Part shown: one piece after another, positions 1-8,969 of the stretch | Layout: every line of letters begins with the position of its first letter | Numbering within the stretch: position 1 is the first letter of the stretch | DNA from: Pseudomonas sp. | Lineage (GTDB): Bacteria > Pseudomonadota > Gammaproteobacteria > Pseudomonadales > Pseudomonadaceae | Reading direction: 5' to 3' | Length of the DNA stretch: 55,926 nt | Assembly: GCF_030147005.1 (NCBI RefSeq) | Contig: NZ_JASLAW010000093.1 | Coordinates: 1-55,926 of the forward strand | Notes under the pieces: model-generated | Databases searched by the model: none | The model's input: only the letters and a program-made list of their open reading frames with translations | What the model was told of the DNA's origin: nothing | Translations under genes and position numbers: made by a program

Positions 1-4
1 TGCG

Positions 5-101
5 ACCTGTGGCGAGGGAGCTTGCTCCCGTTGGGGCGCGAAGCGGCCCCAAAAATGGGACTGCTACGCAGTCCAGCGGGAGCAAGCTCCCTCGCCACAG
101 G
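5..101. repeat. REPIN, family A (two inverted REP units)
   Basis: Two inverted copies of a REP with core GAGGGAGCTTGCTCCC occur at about 6-34 and 76-101, separated by about 40 bases that themselves fold (GGGACTG...CAGTCC). This doublet layout is typical of REPINs in the P. fluorescens group. It lies in the gap downstream of the phosphoesterase gene and carries no reading frame. Confidence 0.85.
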
Positions 102-158
102 GACCGGTTCTGTCTTAACTGACTGGCATTAAGGCTTGCCCCCTCCCGCATCTGATAC

Positions 159-971
159 TCAGGTGGCGACCGCCGCCTCAGCCTTGAGCTGCGCTTCCCT
201 GGCCTGGTCATCCGCCAACCGATACAACTCGATATGCCCATCCCAGTGCTCGATCAACGCTGTACACGACTCCACCCAATCGCCGCAATTGAGGTAATCC
301 ACCTCGCCCACCTTGCGGATCTCGGCATGGTGAATATGCCCGCACACCACCCCGTGCAACTCACGTTTGGTCACCTCGTGAGCGATGGCCTCTTCGAAAT
401 CACTGATGAAACTTACTGCGGTTTTCACCTTGTGCTTCAAGTACGCCGACAGCGACCAATACCCGTAGCCATAGCGCGCTCGCCAGTGATTGAGCCAGCG
501 GTTCAGAGTGAGGGTGAATTCGTAGGCCGAGTCGCCCAGGAAGGCGAGCCAGCGGTGATAACGGGTAATCACATCGAACTGGTCGCCATGAATCACCAGC
601 AGATGACGACCGTCGGCGGTGATATGCACCGCCTCGTCCACCAGTTGGATATTGCCCAGAATCAGCTTGGAATAGCGCCTTAGAAATTCGTCATGGTTAC
701 CGGTGACATAGATCACCTCGGTACCACGCTTGGCCATGGTCAGCAGGCGACGGATCACGTTGGTGTGGGCTTGAGGCCAATACATGCCGCCTCGCATTTT
801 CCAGCCGTCGATAATGTCACCGACCAGGTACACCTTGTCGGCGTGGTAACCCTTGAGAAACTGCGACAAGTGCTCGGCCTGGCAGTCCCGGGTGCCCAGA
901 TGCACGTCGGAAATCCACAGGGTACGCACGCGTTGTTTGCGGCTGGGCTTGGCGAATTCGGCACGGGTCAT
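159..971 (-). CDS. LpxH-like metallophosphoesterase (UDP-2,3-diacylglucosamine diphosphatase family)
   Basis: The 270-residue protein is a calcineurin-fold phosphoesterase. It shows the metal-binding series SDVHLGT near residue 20, GDIIDGWK near 48, GNHDEF near 83, a VIHGDQFD motif and a C-terminal GHIHH. Enzymes of this family remove UMP from UDP-2,3-diacylglucosamine in lipid A synthesis, but true LpxH is usually nearer 240 residues, and a second longer paralogue like this one is common in Pseudomonas; its substrate is therefore uncertain. I chose the ATG at 971. The open frame continues upstream for another 290 codons, but that part is antisense to the next gene and looks non-coding. It is divergent from the EamA transporter. 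A REPIN lies downstream. Confidence 0.85.
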   Translation of the reverse strand: MTRAEFAKPSRKQRVRTLWISDVHLGTRDCQAEHLSQFLKGYHADKVYLVGDIIDGWKMRGGMYWPQAHTNVIRRLLTMAKRGTEVIYVTGNHDEFLRRYSKLILGNIQLVDEAVHITADGRHLLVIHGDQFDVITRYHRWLAFLGDSAYEFTLTLNRWLNHWRARYGYGYWSLSAYLKHKVKTAVSFISDFEEAIAHEVTKRELHGVVCGHIHHAEIRKVGEVDYLNCGDWVESCTALIEHWDGHIELYRLADDQAREAQLKAEAAVAT

Positions 972-1113
972 GGGTATCCCTCGACGCTGTTTTCGCGAGC
1001 TTGCGCCCTGGCGATTAATAGCCAGTGACAGCTGTGCGTCAGTCTGATGACAGCGCATTCGCCACCAGGCATTGTAGACTGCGCCCCTGTTACCCCTTGG
1101 CTCAAGGATCGCA

Positions 1114-1995
1114 ATGACTCCCCGCTCAGCCCTAGGCGCCCTGCATATCGGCGCATTGATGTTTGGCCTCACCGGCGTATTCGGCAAACTGGCGGCCGCC
1201 TCTGCGGCCATCATCGTATTCGGGCGCGCCGCGTTTGCCGTGCTCGCCCTGGCGGTATTTGCACGCTTTGCCAGCAATGCGCCGTGGAAAAAACTGCAGA
1301 TGCGCGACTGGCGCCGCCTGCTGGTCAGCGGCGTGCTGCTTGCCGCGCACTGGGTGACCTTCTTCATCGCCGTCAAAGTCGCCGGCGTGGCCGTGGCGAC
1401 CCTGGGGTTCACCGCTTTCCCCGCCTTTACGGTGATCCTCGAAGGGCTGATCTTCCGTGAGCGGATTCGTGCCAATGAAATCGTCCTGGTAGCGCTGGTC
1501 AGCATCGGCCTGGTGCTGGTGACCCCGGATTTCAACCTTGCCAGCGAAGCCACGGGTGGCTTGCTCTGGGGCATCGCATCGGGGCTGCTGTTCTCGTTAT
1601 TGTCGCTGAACAACCGCGCCGCCTCCGGCCGCATTCCAGCAGTACAGGCCGCGCTGTGCCAGAACGTGGTGGTCGCGGTCTGCCTGCTGCCCGTGGCGGC
1701 ACCGGGGCTGGCGGATGTGCGTGGGATTGATTGGCTATGGATCGGGCTGCTGGGGGTGTTCTGCACCGGCCTGGCCCACAGCCTGTTCGTCGCCAGCCTC
1801 GCGGTGATCAAGGCGCGCACCGCTTCGGTGGTGTTTGCCATGGAACCGGTCTATGGCATCACGGCGGCCTGGCTGCTGTTCGCCGAAACGCCGACCCTGC
1901 GCATGTTGCTGGGTGGCGCGCTGATCATCGTCGCCATCGTGCTTTCCGGCCTGATGAGCAGCACCAGCCAGGCCAAGCAGCCGGCGGCGGTCTGA
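1114..1995 (+). CDS. EamA/DMT-superfamily inner-membrane transporter
   Basis: The 293-residue protein has about ten hydrophobic segments in two halves, the usual layout of two EamA repeats of the drug/metabolite transporter superfamily. These proteins export or import small metabolites across the inner membrane; the substrate cannot be read from sequence. The ATG at 1114 follows an AAGGA ribosome site at about 1104. It is divergent from the phosphoesterase and converges with the SelT/W-like gene with only 2 bases between the stop codons. Confidence 0.85.
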   Translation: MTPRSALGALHIGALMFGLTGVFGKLAAASAAIIVFGRAAFAVLALAVFARFASNAPWKKLQMRDWRRLLVSGVLLAAHWVTFFIAVKVAGVAVATLGFTAFPAFTVILEGLIFRERIRANEIVLVALVSIGLVLVTPDFNLASEATGGLLWGIASGLLFSLLSLNNRAASGRIPAVQAALCQNVVVAVCLLPVAAPGLADVRGIDWLWIGLLGVFCTGLAHSLFVASLAVIKARTASVVFAMEPVYGITAAWLLFAETPTLRMLLGGALIIVAIVLSGLMSSTSQAKQPAAV

Positions 1996-1997
1996 CT

Positions 1998-2285
1998 TCA
2001 CTGCGTACGGTCGTTATGCCCAAGGTCGCGCTGCGGGTCGATCTGGTCACGTACCCGCTGTTTAAGCACCTTGGCCTCGGGAAAACCGCCATCAGCCTTG
2101 CGCTCCCAGATTTGTACACCGTCGCACGTGATGCGAAACGCGCCCCCGCTGGAGGGTTCCAGCGACACTTTGCGCAGATCGTCGGCAAACGTACTCAACA
2201 ACTCCTGGGCCAGCCACGCGGCACGCAACAGCCACTGGCACTGTGTGCAATAGGTGATCACGATTTCGGGCTTGCTGGCTGACAT
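1998..2285 (-). CDS. SelT/SelW/SelH (Rdx) family protein
   Basis: The 95-residue protein has the thioredoxin-like start I-x-Y-C-x-x-C at residues 10-17 (Cys-Thr-Gln-Cys), followed by a LLRAAWLAQELL helix and a G-G-A-F-R strand. This is the layout of the bacterial Rdx family, where the CxxC replaces the Cys-Sec pair of eukaryotic SelW. A thiol-redox role is expected, but partners are unknown. It converges with the EamA gene and starts 80 bases upstream of the divergent patatin gene. Confidence 0.8.
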   Translation of the reverse strand: MSASKPEIVITYCTQCQWLLRAAWLAQELLSTFADDLRKVSLEPSSGGAFRITCDGVQIWERKADGGFPEAKVLKQRVRDQIDPQRDLGHNDRTQ

Positions 2286-2365
2286 AACGTGAAAGGCTCC
2301 TGTGTGAGGGCGTCAGTGGATCGAGTGGCTATAATACCGGCCTTTATCGCCCAGCCTTGAGATTC

Positions 2366-4558
2366 ATGATGCGCCGCCTGCTGTCCTGCCTGTTCCTGTG
2401 CCTGCTTCCCCTTCTCGCCGACGCCGTTGAAAGCCCACGCCCGAAAATCGGCCTGGTGCTGTCCGGCGGTGCCGCCCGTGGCCTGGCGCACATCGGTGTG
2501 CTCAAGGCCCTGGAAGAGCAAGGCATCCAGGTCGACGCGATAGCCGGCACCAGCATGGGCGCGGTAATTGGCGGGCTTTACGCTTCGGGCTACAAGATCG
2601 ACGAACTGGAAAAGCTCGCCCTGAATATCGACTGGCAACAGGCTTTGTCCGACGCACCGCCCCGGGAAGACGTGCCGTTCAGACGCAAGCAGGATGACCG
2701 CGATTTCCTGGTCAAACAGAAACTCAGCTTCCGCGACGACGGCAGTCTCGGCCTCCCGCTGGGGGTGATCCAGGGCCAGAACCTGGCACTGCTGCTGGAG
2801 AGCATGTTCGCCCACAGCAGCGGCACGCGTAATTTCGACAAGCTGCCGATTCCGTTCCGGGCCGTGGCCACCGACATCACCACCGGCGAAAAAGTCGTGT
2901 TCAGCAAGGGCCACCTGCCCCAGGTGATACGCGCCAGCATGTCGATCCCCGCAGTGTTCGCTCCGGTTGAGCTGGACGGGCGCCTGCTGGTCGACGGCGG
3001 CATGACCGACAACATTCCGCTGGATGTGGCGCGGGAAATGGGCGTCGACATCGCCATTGTGGTGGACATCGGCACGCCGCTACGTTCACGCCAGCAATTG
3101 GCGACCGTGGTCGATGTGCTCAACCAGTCCATCACGTTGATGACCCGGCGTAATTCCGAGGAACAACTCAAGGCTTTGCACCCCAAGGACGTATTGATCC
3201 AACCCCCCCTGGCGGCCTATGGCGTGACGGATTTCGGACGCGCCAAGGACATAATCGACGCCGGCTACCGCGCGACACGCGCCCTCGACCTGCGCCTGGC
3301 GCATTTGCGGCCCGCCGAACCGGTAGACCCGCAACTGACCGCCGCCCGCACGCCAGGCGAGCGCACCCCGGTCATTACTGCGATCGACGTGGAAAACGAT
3401 TCCAAAGTCAGTGACGACGTGATCCGCTACTACATCCGTCAGGAGTTGGGCGAACCGCTCAACCTCGGGCGCCTGCAATCGGACATGGGCACGCTGTACG
3501 GCCTCGACTACTTCGAGCAGGTGCAATACCGCGTGGTGAAAAAGGCCGGGAACAATACCCTTGTCATCAGCGCGCGAGGCAAACGCAGCGGCACCGACTA
3601 CCTGCGCCTGGGTTTGAACCTGTCGGATGACATGCGCGGCGACAGCGCCTTCAACCTCGGCGCCAGCTACCGGGTTAACGGGATCAACCACCTCGGCGCC
3701 GAATGGCTGACGCGGGTGCAGATCGGTGATCGTCAGGAGCTGTACAGCGAGTTCTATCAACCGATGGACACCGGCTCGCGCTACTTCATCGCGCCTTATA
3801 TCAGAGCCCAGGCGCAGAACGTCGAACTGACCTTGGACAACGACCCCATCTCGGAATATCGCCTGGAACGCTACGGTTTCGGCTTGAACGTCGGGCGGCA
3901 GATCGGCAACAGCGGCGAGATCCGCTTCGGCGTGGGGGAAGCCTGGGGCAAGGCTGACGTGCGTATTGGCGACCGCGACCTGCCAGGCGTGAGTTTCAGC
4001 GAGGGCTTTTATGAGTTGAAATACTCGTTCGATTCGTTCGATAACGTGTACTTCCCGCACAGCGGCGAAGACATCGCCCTGGCCTACCGCGAATTCGAGC
4101 CAGGGCTGGGGTCGGACCAGCGCTACCGCCAATGGGAGTTCAAGCTGGACAAGGCCATGAGCCACGGCCCCGACACCCTGATTCTAGGCGGGCGCTACGG
4201 ACGTACCTTGGATGATTCGGACGTGGTGGTTTCCAGCTTCCTGCTGGGCGGCGCGCGGCAATTGTCGGGCTTTCGCCAGGATGCGATCTCGGCCCAGAAC
4301 ATCAGCCTGATGCGTGCGGTGTACTACCGCCGCCTGACTCCGCGCTCGTACCTGCCGCTGGATTTCCCGCTTTACCTTGGAGCCTCGGTAGAACGGGGCC
4401 GGGCATGGAACAATGACAATGAGTTCGACAGCGGGTATATCAACGCGGCGAGCATCTTCCTCGGCTTTGACACGCCGCTGGGCCCGTTGAATTTCAGTTA
4501 TGGGTTCAATGACGACAACCAGAAAGCGGTGTATCTGAACCTCGGCCAGACCTTCTAG
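2366..4558 (+). CDS. plpD: PlpD-type patatin phospholipase with outer-membrane barrel
   Basis: The 730-residue precursor starts with a Sec signal peptide (about residues 1-20). A patatin domain follows: the G-G-A-A-R-G oxyanion loop near 34-39, nucleophile Ser63 in GTSMG and the catalytic Asp210 in DGGMTDN. Residues about 340-410 look like one POTRA domain (TAIDVENDSKVSDD...), and the remainder to 730 is a BamA/TpsB-like 16-strand barrel ending in a C-terminal Phe. This is the type Vd (PlpD) layout, in which the barrel brings the phospholipase to the surface. A TTG at 2357 lies in frame upstream, but ATG at 2366 (or 2369) gives the better signal peptide. No partner gene is adjacent. Confidence 0.88.
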   Translation: MMRRLLSCLFLCLLPLLADAVESPRPKIGLVLSGGAARGLAHIGVLKALEEQGIQVDAIAGTSMGAVIGGLYASGYKIDELEKLALNIDWQQALSDAPPREDVPFRRKQDDRDFLVKQKLSFRDDGSLGLPLGVIQGQNLALLLESMFAHSSGTRNFDKLPIPFRAVATDITTGEKVVFSKGHLPQVIRASMSIPAVFAPVELDGRLLVDGGMTDNIPLDVAREMGVDIAIVVDIGTPLRSRQQLATVVDVLNQSITLMTRRNSEEQLKALHPKDVLIQPPLAAYGVTDFGRAKDIIDAGYRATRALDLRLAHLRPAEPVDPQLTAARTPGERTPVITAIDVENDSKVSDDVIRYYIRQELGEPLNLGRLQSDMGTLYGLDYFEQVQYRVVKKAGNNTLVISARGKRSGTDYLRLGLNLSDDMRGDSAFNLGASYRVNGINHLGAEWLTRVQIGDRQELYSEFYQPMDTGSRYFIAPYIRAQAQNVELTLDNDPISEYRLERYGFGLNVGRQIGNSGEIRFGVGEAWGKADVRIGDRDLPGVSFSEGFYELKYSFDSFDNVYFPHSGEDIALAYREFEPGLGSDQRYRQWEFKLDKAMSHGPDTLILGGRYGRTLDDSDVVVSSFLLGGARQLSGFRQDAISAQNISLMRAVYYRRLTPRSYLPLDFPLYLGASVERGRAWNNDNEFDSGYINAASIFLGFDTPLGPLNFSYGFNDDNQKAVYLNLGQTF

Positions 4559-4594
4559 AAACGCTGCACACATCCAATGTGGGAGCAGGCGAGC

Positions 4595-4876
4595 GTGGCG
4601 AGGGAGCTTGCTCCCGTGGCGGCAGGGCAGCCTATAGCTATACGATTGATGCCCAGCGTGCCACATATGAGAGCTGGCTTGCCTGCGACGGCGGCCTGAC
4701 AGCCAACCAGGATGCCGGGTTGGTCCGAGTGCATATCCATTGTCGCAGGACAGGCCCAGGACAGTCAGTTGTATAGATGCCTAGGGCGATCTCAGCCAAG
4801 CCGGTGCATTTGGAAACACCGGGGCAAACTGATTGGGGCCGCTTCGCGCCCCGGCGGGAGCAAGCTCCCTCGCCAC
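4595..4876. repeat. REP cluster: family A pair enclosing family B units
   Basis: This fills the 345-base gene-free gap between plpD and slyA. A family A REP (GAGGGAGCTTGCTCCC) sits at about 4595-4616, and its inverted mate at about 4854-4876. Between them is a family B unit (GCTGGCTTGCCTGCGA) at about 4670-4689 and a decayed inverted copy around 4742-4757. It looks like one REPIN inserted into another. No gene is supported here. Confidence 0.75.
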
Positions 4877-4903
4877 GGTAGGCTCGCTCACGGTGGCGTG
4901 GTT

Positions 4904-5338
4904 TCAGGACTTTTCCAGATTCGCCAGGATGTGGCCATGCACGCGCATACACACACGCAAATCCTCTTCGTCCACCCCAACAAACAGCTCATGGCGCAAC
5001 GCCGTGGCGATGGTCTCGATCTGGTCAATGAGGGGCCGGGCGGTGTCACACAGCAGGATACGTTTGGCGCGGCGGTCTTCCACTACTGCCTGGCGTTGCA
5101 CCAGGCCCTGGCCTTCGAGGCTGTCGAGCAGACGCGCCAGGGTCGGCCCTTCCACTCCGACGCTTTGTGCCAGTTCACGCTGAGTCGGCGCTTCGGTAAA
5201 ACGGGCCAGGTGCAGCAGCACCAGCCACCGCGCCTGGGACAAGCCCAGCCCCGCCAAACGGCGGTCCAGCTCGGCGCGCCAACCTCGGGACATTTGCGCC
5301 AACTGCATGCCAAAACGGTGTTGATCGGTTAACGGCAT
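4904..5338 (-). CDS. slyA: SlyA-like MarR-family transcriptional regulator
   Basis: The 144-residue protein has a winged-helix domain with the recognition helix region PTQRELAQSVGVEGPTLARLL (about 50-70) and wing D-R-R-A-K-R-I near 88-94, which closely matches SlyA of enterobacteria, including the following AxPLIDQIE dimer helix. MarR/SlyA proteins bind palindromes as dimers and often release DNA on ligand or oxidant binding. A SlyA-like palindrome lies 44-55 bases upstream of the ATG, suggesting autoregulation. It is transcribed alone; recQ ends 121 bases upstream on the same strand. Confidence 0.82.
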   Translation of the reverse strand: MPLTDQHRFGMQLAQMSRGWRAELDRRLAGLGLSQARWLVLLHLARFTEAPTQRELAQSVGVEGPTLARLLDSLEGQGLVQRQAVVEDRRAKRILLCDTARPLIDQIETIATALRHELFVGVDEEDLRVCMRVHGHILANLEKS

Positions 5339-5381
5339 AAAAAACTCATGATTTATACTGAAAATAAAGTGTGGCTAATTA

Positions 5382-5393
5382 TTAGTCAGCTAA
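5382..5393. promoter_or_regulatory. SlyA-type operator upstream of slyA
   Basis: TTAGTCAGCTAA matches the known SlyA consensus TTAGCAAGCTAA at 10 of 12 bases. A second A/T-rich inverted repeat, CTAATTATTAG, overlaps its left edge (about 5375-5385). The position, 44 bases from the slyA start codon, fits an autoregulatory site. Confidence 0.55.
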
Positions 5394-5459
5394 GCATGAG
5401 CCATGCCAGTAGGCAAGGCCCGGTATGTACTGATTCGTTACATTGGCGCAATTGGCACT

Positions 5460-7586
5460 CTAAATTTCGAATTCCGACTGCAAAGCGGCACGTACGCAGT
5501 ACAAAACGCCCTCAGGAACGCGCCCGGTAAACAGCGGCGCGATCTCTGCGACAGGTGGCAATTCGCCCTCCCCATCGAGAAAGGCATCCTGGATTTCGCC
5601 GAGCAAATCCTCAGGTAAATCAAGGGCCTGTTCCAATGACAATTGCTGCTTGCCGATGGCTTCGGCCAGCAGCGTGTACACGTTCCTTTCCGAGCATTGC
5701 AGTTGGCCGGCGATCTGGATCGGGGTCATGCCGGCACGGGCCAGGCTGATCAGTTCGTGACGGATATCGGCGATTTCCTTCGGCGCTTCGGCCTGACCGC
5801 CGAGAACCTCGAGGAAGGCCTGGCCATAACGCTCCAGCTTGCGCGCGCCCACGCCGCTGACCCTGGCCATCTCGGCCATGCTGGTGGGCTGCTCGCGCAA
5901 CATCTCCAGCAACGTAGAGTCGGGAAAGATGACGTACGGCGGCACGCTGTGTTCCTGCGCCAGTTTGCGCCGCAGGGCGCGCAAGGCTTCCCACTGTTCG
6001 CGCTCCTCGCCACGCACCAGCTGGCTCGCCTGGCTGGTGCTGCTCTTGGCGGTGGTCTGCGGTTTGAGGTCGCGGCGCAGCTCCAGGCTGACTTCGCCCT
6101 TGAGCAACGGCCGGCAACTGTCGTTCAGGCGCAGGCCGCCGTAGCCTTCGATATCGATGTCGACCAGCCCGCGCGCCACCATCTGACGGAACAGTGAGCG
6201 CCATTCGCCTTCGGCGCGGGCCTTGCCGACACCGTAGACCGAGAGTTTCTCGTGGCCGAAGCTGCGGATTTTTTCGTTGTCCTTGCCCAGCAACACATCC
6301 ACCAGATGACCCACGCCGTAACGCTGGCCGGTGCGGTAGATCGTCGACAATGCCTGGCGCGCCGGCTCGGTAGCGTCCCAGGTCTGCACACCGTCGATGC
6401 AGTTATCGCAGTGCCCGCAGGGTTGCGGCATGTCTTCGTCGAAATACGCCAGCAACGTCTGGCGGCGGCAGCGGGTCTCTTCACACAACGAGAGCATGGC
6501 GTCGAGTTTGTGCTGCTCCAGACGCTTGTGGCGCTCGTCGCCTTCGGAGTTCTGCAGCATCTGCTTGAGCATCACCACGTCTTGCAGGCCGTAGACCATC
6601 CAGGCGTCCGCCGGCAAGCCGTCGCGGCCGGCACGGCCGGTTTCCTGGTAATAGGCCTCAAGGGACTTGGGCAGATCCATGTGTGCCACGAAACGCACGT
6701 TGGACTTGTCGATACCCATGCCGAAGGCGATGGTCGCCACCATGATCAGGCCTTCCTCGTTGAGGAAGCGTTTCTGGTGAGCCGAGCGCGTTTCGTTGGG
6801 CAGGCCTGCGTGATAGGGCAACGCCGGATAGCCTTGCTCACAGAGGAACGCGGCCACTTCATCGACCTTCTTGCGTGACAGGCAATAGACGATACCCGCG
6901 TCGCTGCGACGCTCGGAGAGAAATGCGAGCAACTGCTTGCGCGGCTGCTCCTTGGGCACGATGCGATAGAAAATATTGGGCCGGTCAAAGCTCGACAGGA
7001 ACCGCTCGGCGTTCTGCAAATGCAAGCGTTCGACGATCTCTTCGCGGGTACGCTTGTCGGCGGTGGCGGTCAGGGCGATACGCGGCACGTCGGGGAACAG
7101 CTCCGCCAGTTGGCCGAGCTGCAGGTATTCGCGGCGGAAATCGTGGCCCCACTGCGACACACAGTGGGCTTCGTCGATGGCGAACAGGGCAATTTCCAGG
7201 CTCTGCAAGAACGCCAGCATGCGCGGCTGCACCAGCCGCTCCGGTGCCAGGTAGAGCATCTTCACTTCGCCGCGCTTGATCCGCGCCGCCAGGTCGCGCT
7301 GCTGTTCGGCGTTGAGGGTGGAGTTCAAGGCCGCGGCGGCGACACCGAGCTCTTCCAGAGTGGCGACCTGATCGTCCATCAATGCGATCAGCGGCGACAC
7401 CACCACGGCCAGGCCATTGCGCAACAGCGCCGGCACCTGGAAGCACAACGACTTGCCGCCACCGGTAGGCATCAGCACCAGGGCATCGCCGCCATTGGCC
7501 ACGCGCTCAATGATCGCACCCTGGCGGCCACGAAAACTGTCGTAGCCGAAGATGTCCTTGAGGACGCGTTGAGCCTGCTCGAGCAT
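5460..7586 (-). CDS. recQ: ATP-dependent DNA helicase RecQ
   Basis: The 708-residue protein is a complete RecQ: Walker A TGGGKS at 41-46, a DEAH box near 140, the conserved helicase motif QETGRAGRDG near 320, a zinc-binding cysteine set (CRRQ...CGHCDNC) near 370-400, a winged-helix domain, and an HRDC domain near 520-600. About 100 further residues with a helix-turn-helix look (GMTPIQIAGQLQCSERNV) follow and are common in Pseudomonas RecQ. It unwinds DNA 3' to 5' in RecF-pathway repair and replication restart. I start at ATG 7586, which has a good GGAG site 8 bases upstream; the frame is open to 7649 but no ribosome site serves that start. Confidence 0.95.
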   Translation of the reverse strand: MLEQAQRVLKDIFGYDSFRGRQGAIIERVANGGDALVLMPTGGGKSLCFQVPALLRNGLAVVVSPLIALMDDQVATLEELGVAAAALNSTLNAEQQRDLAARIKRGEVKMLYLAPERLVQPRMLAFLQSLEIALFAIDEAHCVSQWGHDFRREYLQLGQLAELFPDVPRIALTATADKRTREEIVERLHLQNAERFLSSFDRPNIFYRIVPKEQPRKQLLAFLSERRSDAGIVYCLSRKKVDEVAAFLCEQGYPALPYHAGLPNETRSAHQKRFLNEEGLIMVATIAFGMGIDKSNVRFVAHMDLPKSLEAYYQETGRAGRDGLPADAWMVYGLQDVVMLKQMLQNSEGDERHKRLEQHKLDAMLSLCEETRCRRQTLLAYFDEDMPQPCGHCDNCIDGVQTWDATEPARQALSTIYRTGQRYGVGHLVDVLLGKDNEKIRSFGHEKLSVYGVGKARAEGEWRSLFRQMVARGLVDIDIEGYGGLRLNDSCRPLLKGEVSLELRRDLKPQTTAKSSTSQASQLVRGEEREQWEALRALRRKLAQEHSVPPYVIFPDSTLLEMLREQPTSMAEMARVSGVGARKLERYGQAFLEVLGGQAEAPKEIADIRHELISLARAGMTPIQIAGQLQCSERNVYTLLAEAIGKQQLSLEQALDLPEDLLGEIQDAFLDGEGELPPVAEIAPLFTGRVPEGVLYCVRAALQSEFEI

Positions 7587-7863
7587 GTAAAACTCCAAAA
7601 TGGTGCTGAAATCCCTCTGTACAGGCTGGCCGAAAAAACCCGCTTTCATGGAAAATAATCCGTAAGCGAAGTTTTCCCGGATTGCTGCATGGCCTGCAGG
7701 GGCATCACAAAACGCGGCAGTATACCCGAGCGTTCATCGGCAAAGGGCGTGACTGACGAATAGACCACCTCTGTGTAAAACCGTGCAAATGTGCAGTGCG
7801 GCTGGCCTGGGCGCTCAAGAAAGCCTAGAATTCAGCATCGTTTATTCCCAAGGTAACTCTTCA

Positions 7864-8451
7864 ATGTCCTTCGCTGAGCAACTAACCCGCCTGCAAGCCT
7901 TCCTCGACGCCGATGAGCTGCATGACGAGGCGCTGGACTACGTGGCCGCCCACGGCTACCTGACCGCCCTGTCGATCTGCTCTGATGTCGTGCCCGACCG
8001 TGAGTGGATCGACGCGTTGTTCGCCGAAGAACCTCACTACGCCGACGACGCCCAGCGCGAAGAAATCGAAGCCACCCTGCTGGCCCTCAAAGCCCATATC
8101 GCTCGCCAGCTCGCTTCCGATGAAGAGTTCGAGCTGCCATGCGAACTGGACCTGGGCGACGATCCGGACGACTCCGACCTGCGTGGCTGGTGCATCGGCT
8201 TCATGGAAGGCGTGTTCCTGCGCGAAGCCGCCTGGTTCGAAACCGCCGAGGAAGAAGTCAGCGAAATGCTGCTGCCGATCATGGTCGGTTCGGGGCTTTT
8301 TGAAGAAGAAGCTGAATTTTCCGATATCGCCGCCGACGCCAATCTGATGGACGACATGATTGTGCAGATCCCGGAAGCCCTCACCGCGCTGTACCTGCTG
8401 TGCAACGCGCCTGACGAAAAACCGGCGATCCTCAAGCCACGTCACCACTGA
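7864..8451 (+). CDS. YecA/UPF0149 family protein
   Basis: The 195-residue acidic protein belongs to the YecA/YgfB (UPF0149) family: all-helical, with the family pattern GWCIGFMEGVFLREAAW near residues 112-130. It lacks the C-terminal SEC-C zinc motif that some members carry. Function is not established. The ATG at 7864 follows an AAGGTAA ribosome site at about 7849; the frame extends upstream to 7783 without a site. It is divergent from recQ and only about 10 bases from the next gene, so the two are probably cotranscribed. Confidence 0.8.
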   Translation: MSFAEQLTRLQAFLDADELHDEALDYVAAHGYLTALSICSDVVPDREWIDALFAEEPHYADDAQREEIEATLLALKAHIARQLASDEEFELPCELDLGDDPDDSDLRGWCIGFMEGVFLREAAWFETAEEEVSEMLLPIMVGSGLFEEEAEFSDIAADANLMDDMIVQIPEALTALYLLCNAPDEKPAILKPRHH

Positions 8452-8462
8452 GTCGCTTGCCC

Positions 8463-8855
8463 GTGGACCCCATGGGCAACCGCTCGCCGCTCCTGCGTTA
8501 TGGGCTGCTGGCCATCGGCTGGCTGAGCGTAGCGCTTGGTGTGATCGGCATTTTCCTGCCGGTATTGCCGACTACGCCCTTTCTCCTGCTTGCCGCCGCC
8601 TGCTTCGCTCGAAGCTCCCCGCGCTTCTACCACTGGTTGGTGGAACATCCGCGTCTAGGCCCCTGGATTCGTGATTACCTGGACGGTAGCGGCATCCCGC
8701 TCAAGGCCAAGGTCTACGCCATCGGCTTGATGTGGCTGAGCATCGCCCTCTCCTGCTACCTGGTGCCGTTGCCGTGGGCACGCGGCTTTATGCTGACCAG
8801 CGCGGTGCTGGTGACGATTTACATCCTGCGCCAGAAAACCCTGCCCCCTCGCTAA
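8463..8855 (+). CDS. DUF454 (YbaN-like) inner-membrane protein
   Basis: The roughly 130-residue protein has the DUF454 signature: a first membrane helix with GWLSVALGVIGIFLPVLPTTPF, then CFARSSPRFYHWL, and two further C-terminal helices. The function of this widespread family is unknown. The start is unclear: TTG 8457, GTG 8463 and ATG 8472 are all in frame and none has a strong ribosome site; I use GTG 8463. It follows the YecA-family gene by about 10 bases. Confidence 0.78.
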   Translation: MDPMGNRSPLLRYGLLAIGWLSVALGVIGIFLPVLPTTPFLLLAAACFARSSPRFYHWLVEHPRLGPWIRDYLDGSGIPLKAKVYAIGLMWLSIALSCYLVPLPWARGFMLTSAVLVTIYILRQKTLPPR

Positions 8856-8969
8856 ACAGCGACATCAAGTCGCGCTCAGACCTTGGTCGACACTGACTAA
8901 CCCCGGCCATCATGCGAGACTGTCCAACCGGGCCCGGAATGCCTGGGTGTTCTTATGCTCGGAGTTACC

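Noticed and set aside
972..1841. Upstream extension of the phosphoesterase frame (560 residues in total)
   Set aside because: It is antisense to the EamA gene and has a Ser/Thr/Arg-rich shadow composition; the family start is at 971.
3086..4165. 359-residue open frame on the minus strand
   Set aside because: Antisense shadow of the plpD barrel; no ribosome site and no known family pattern.
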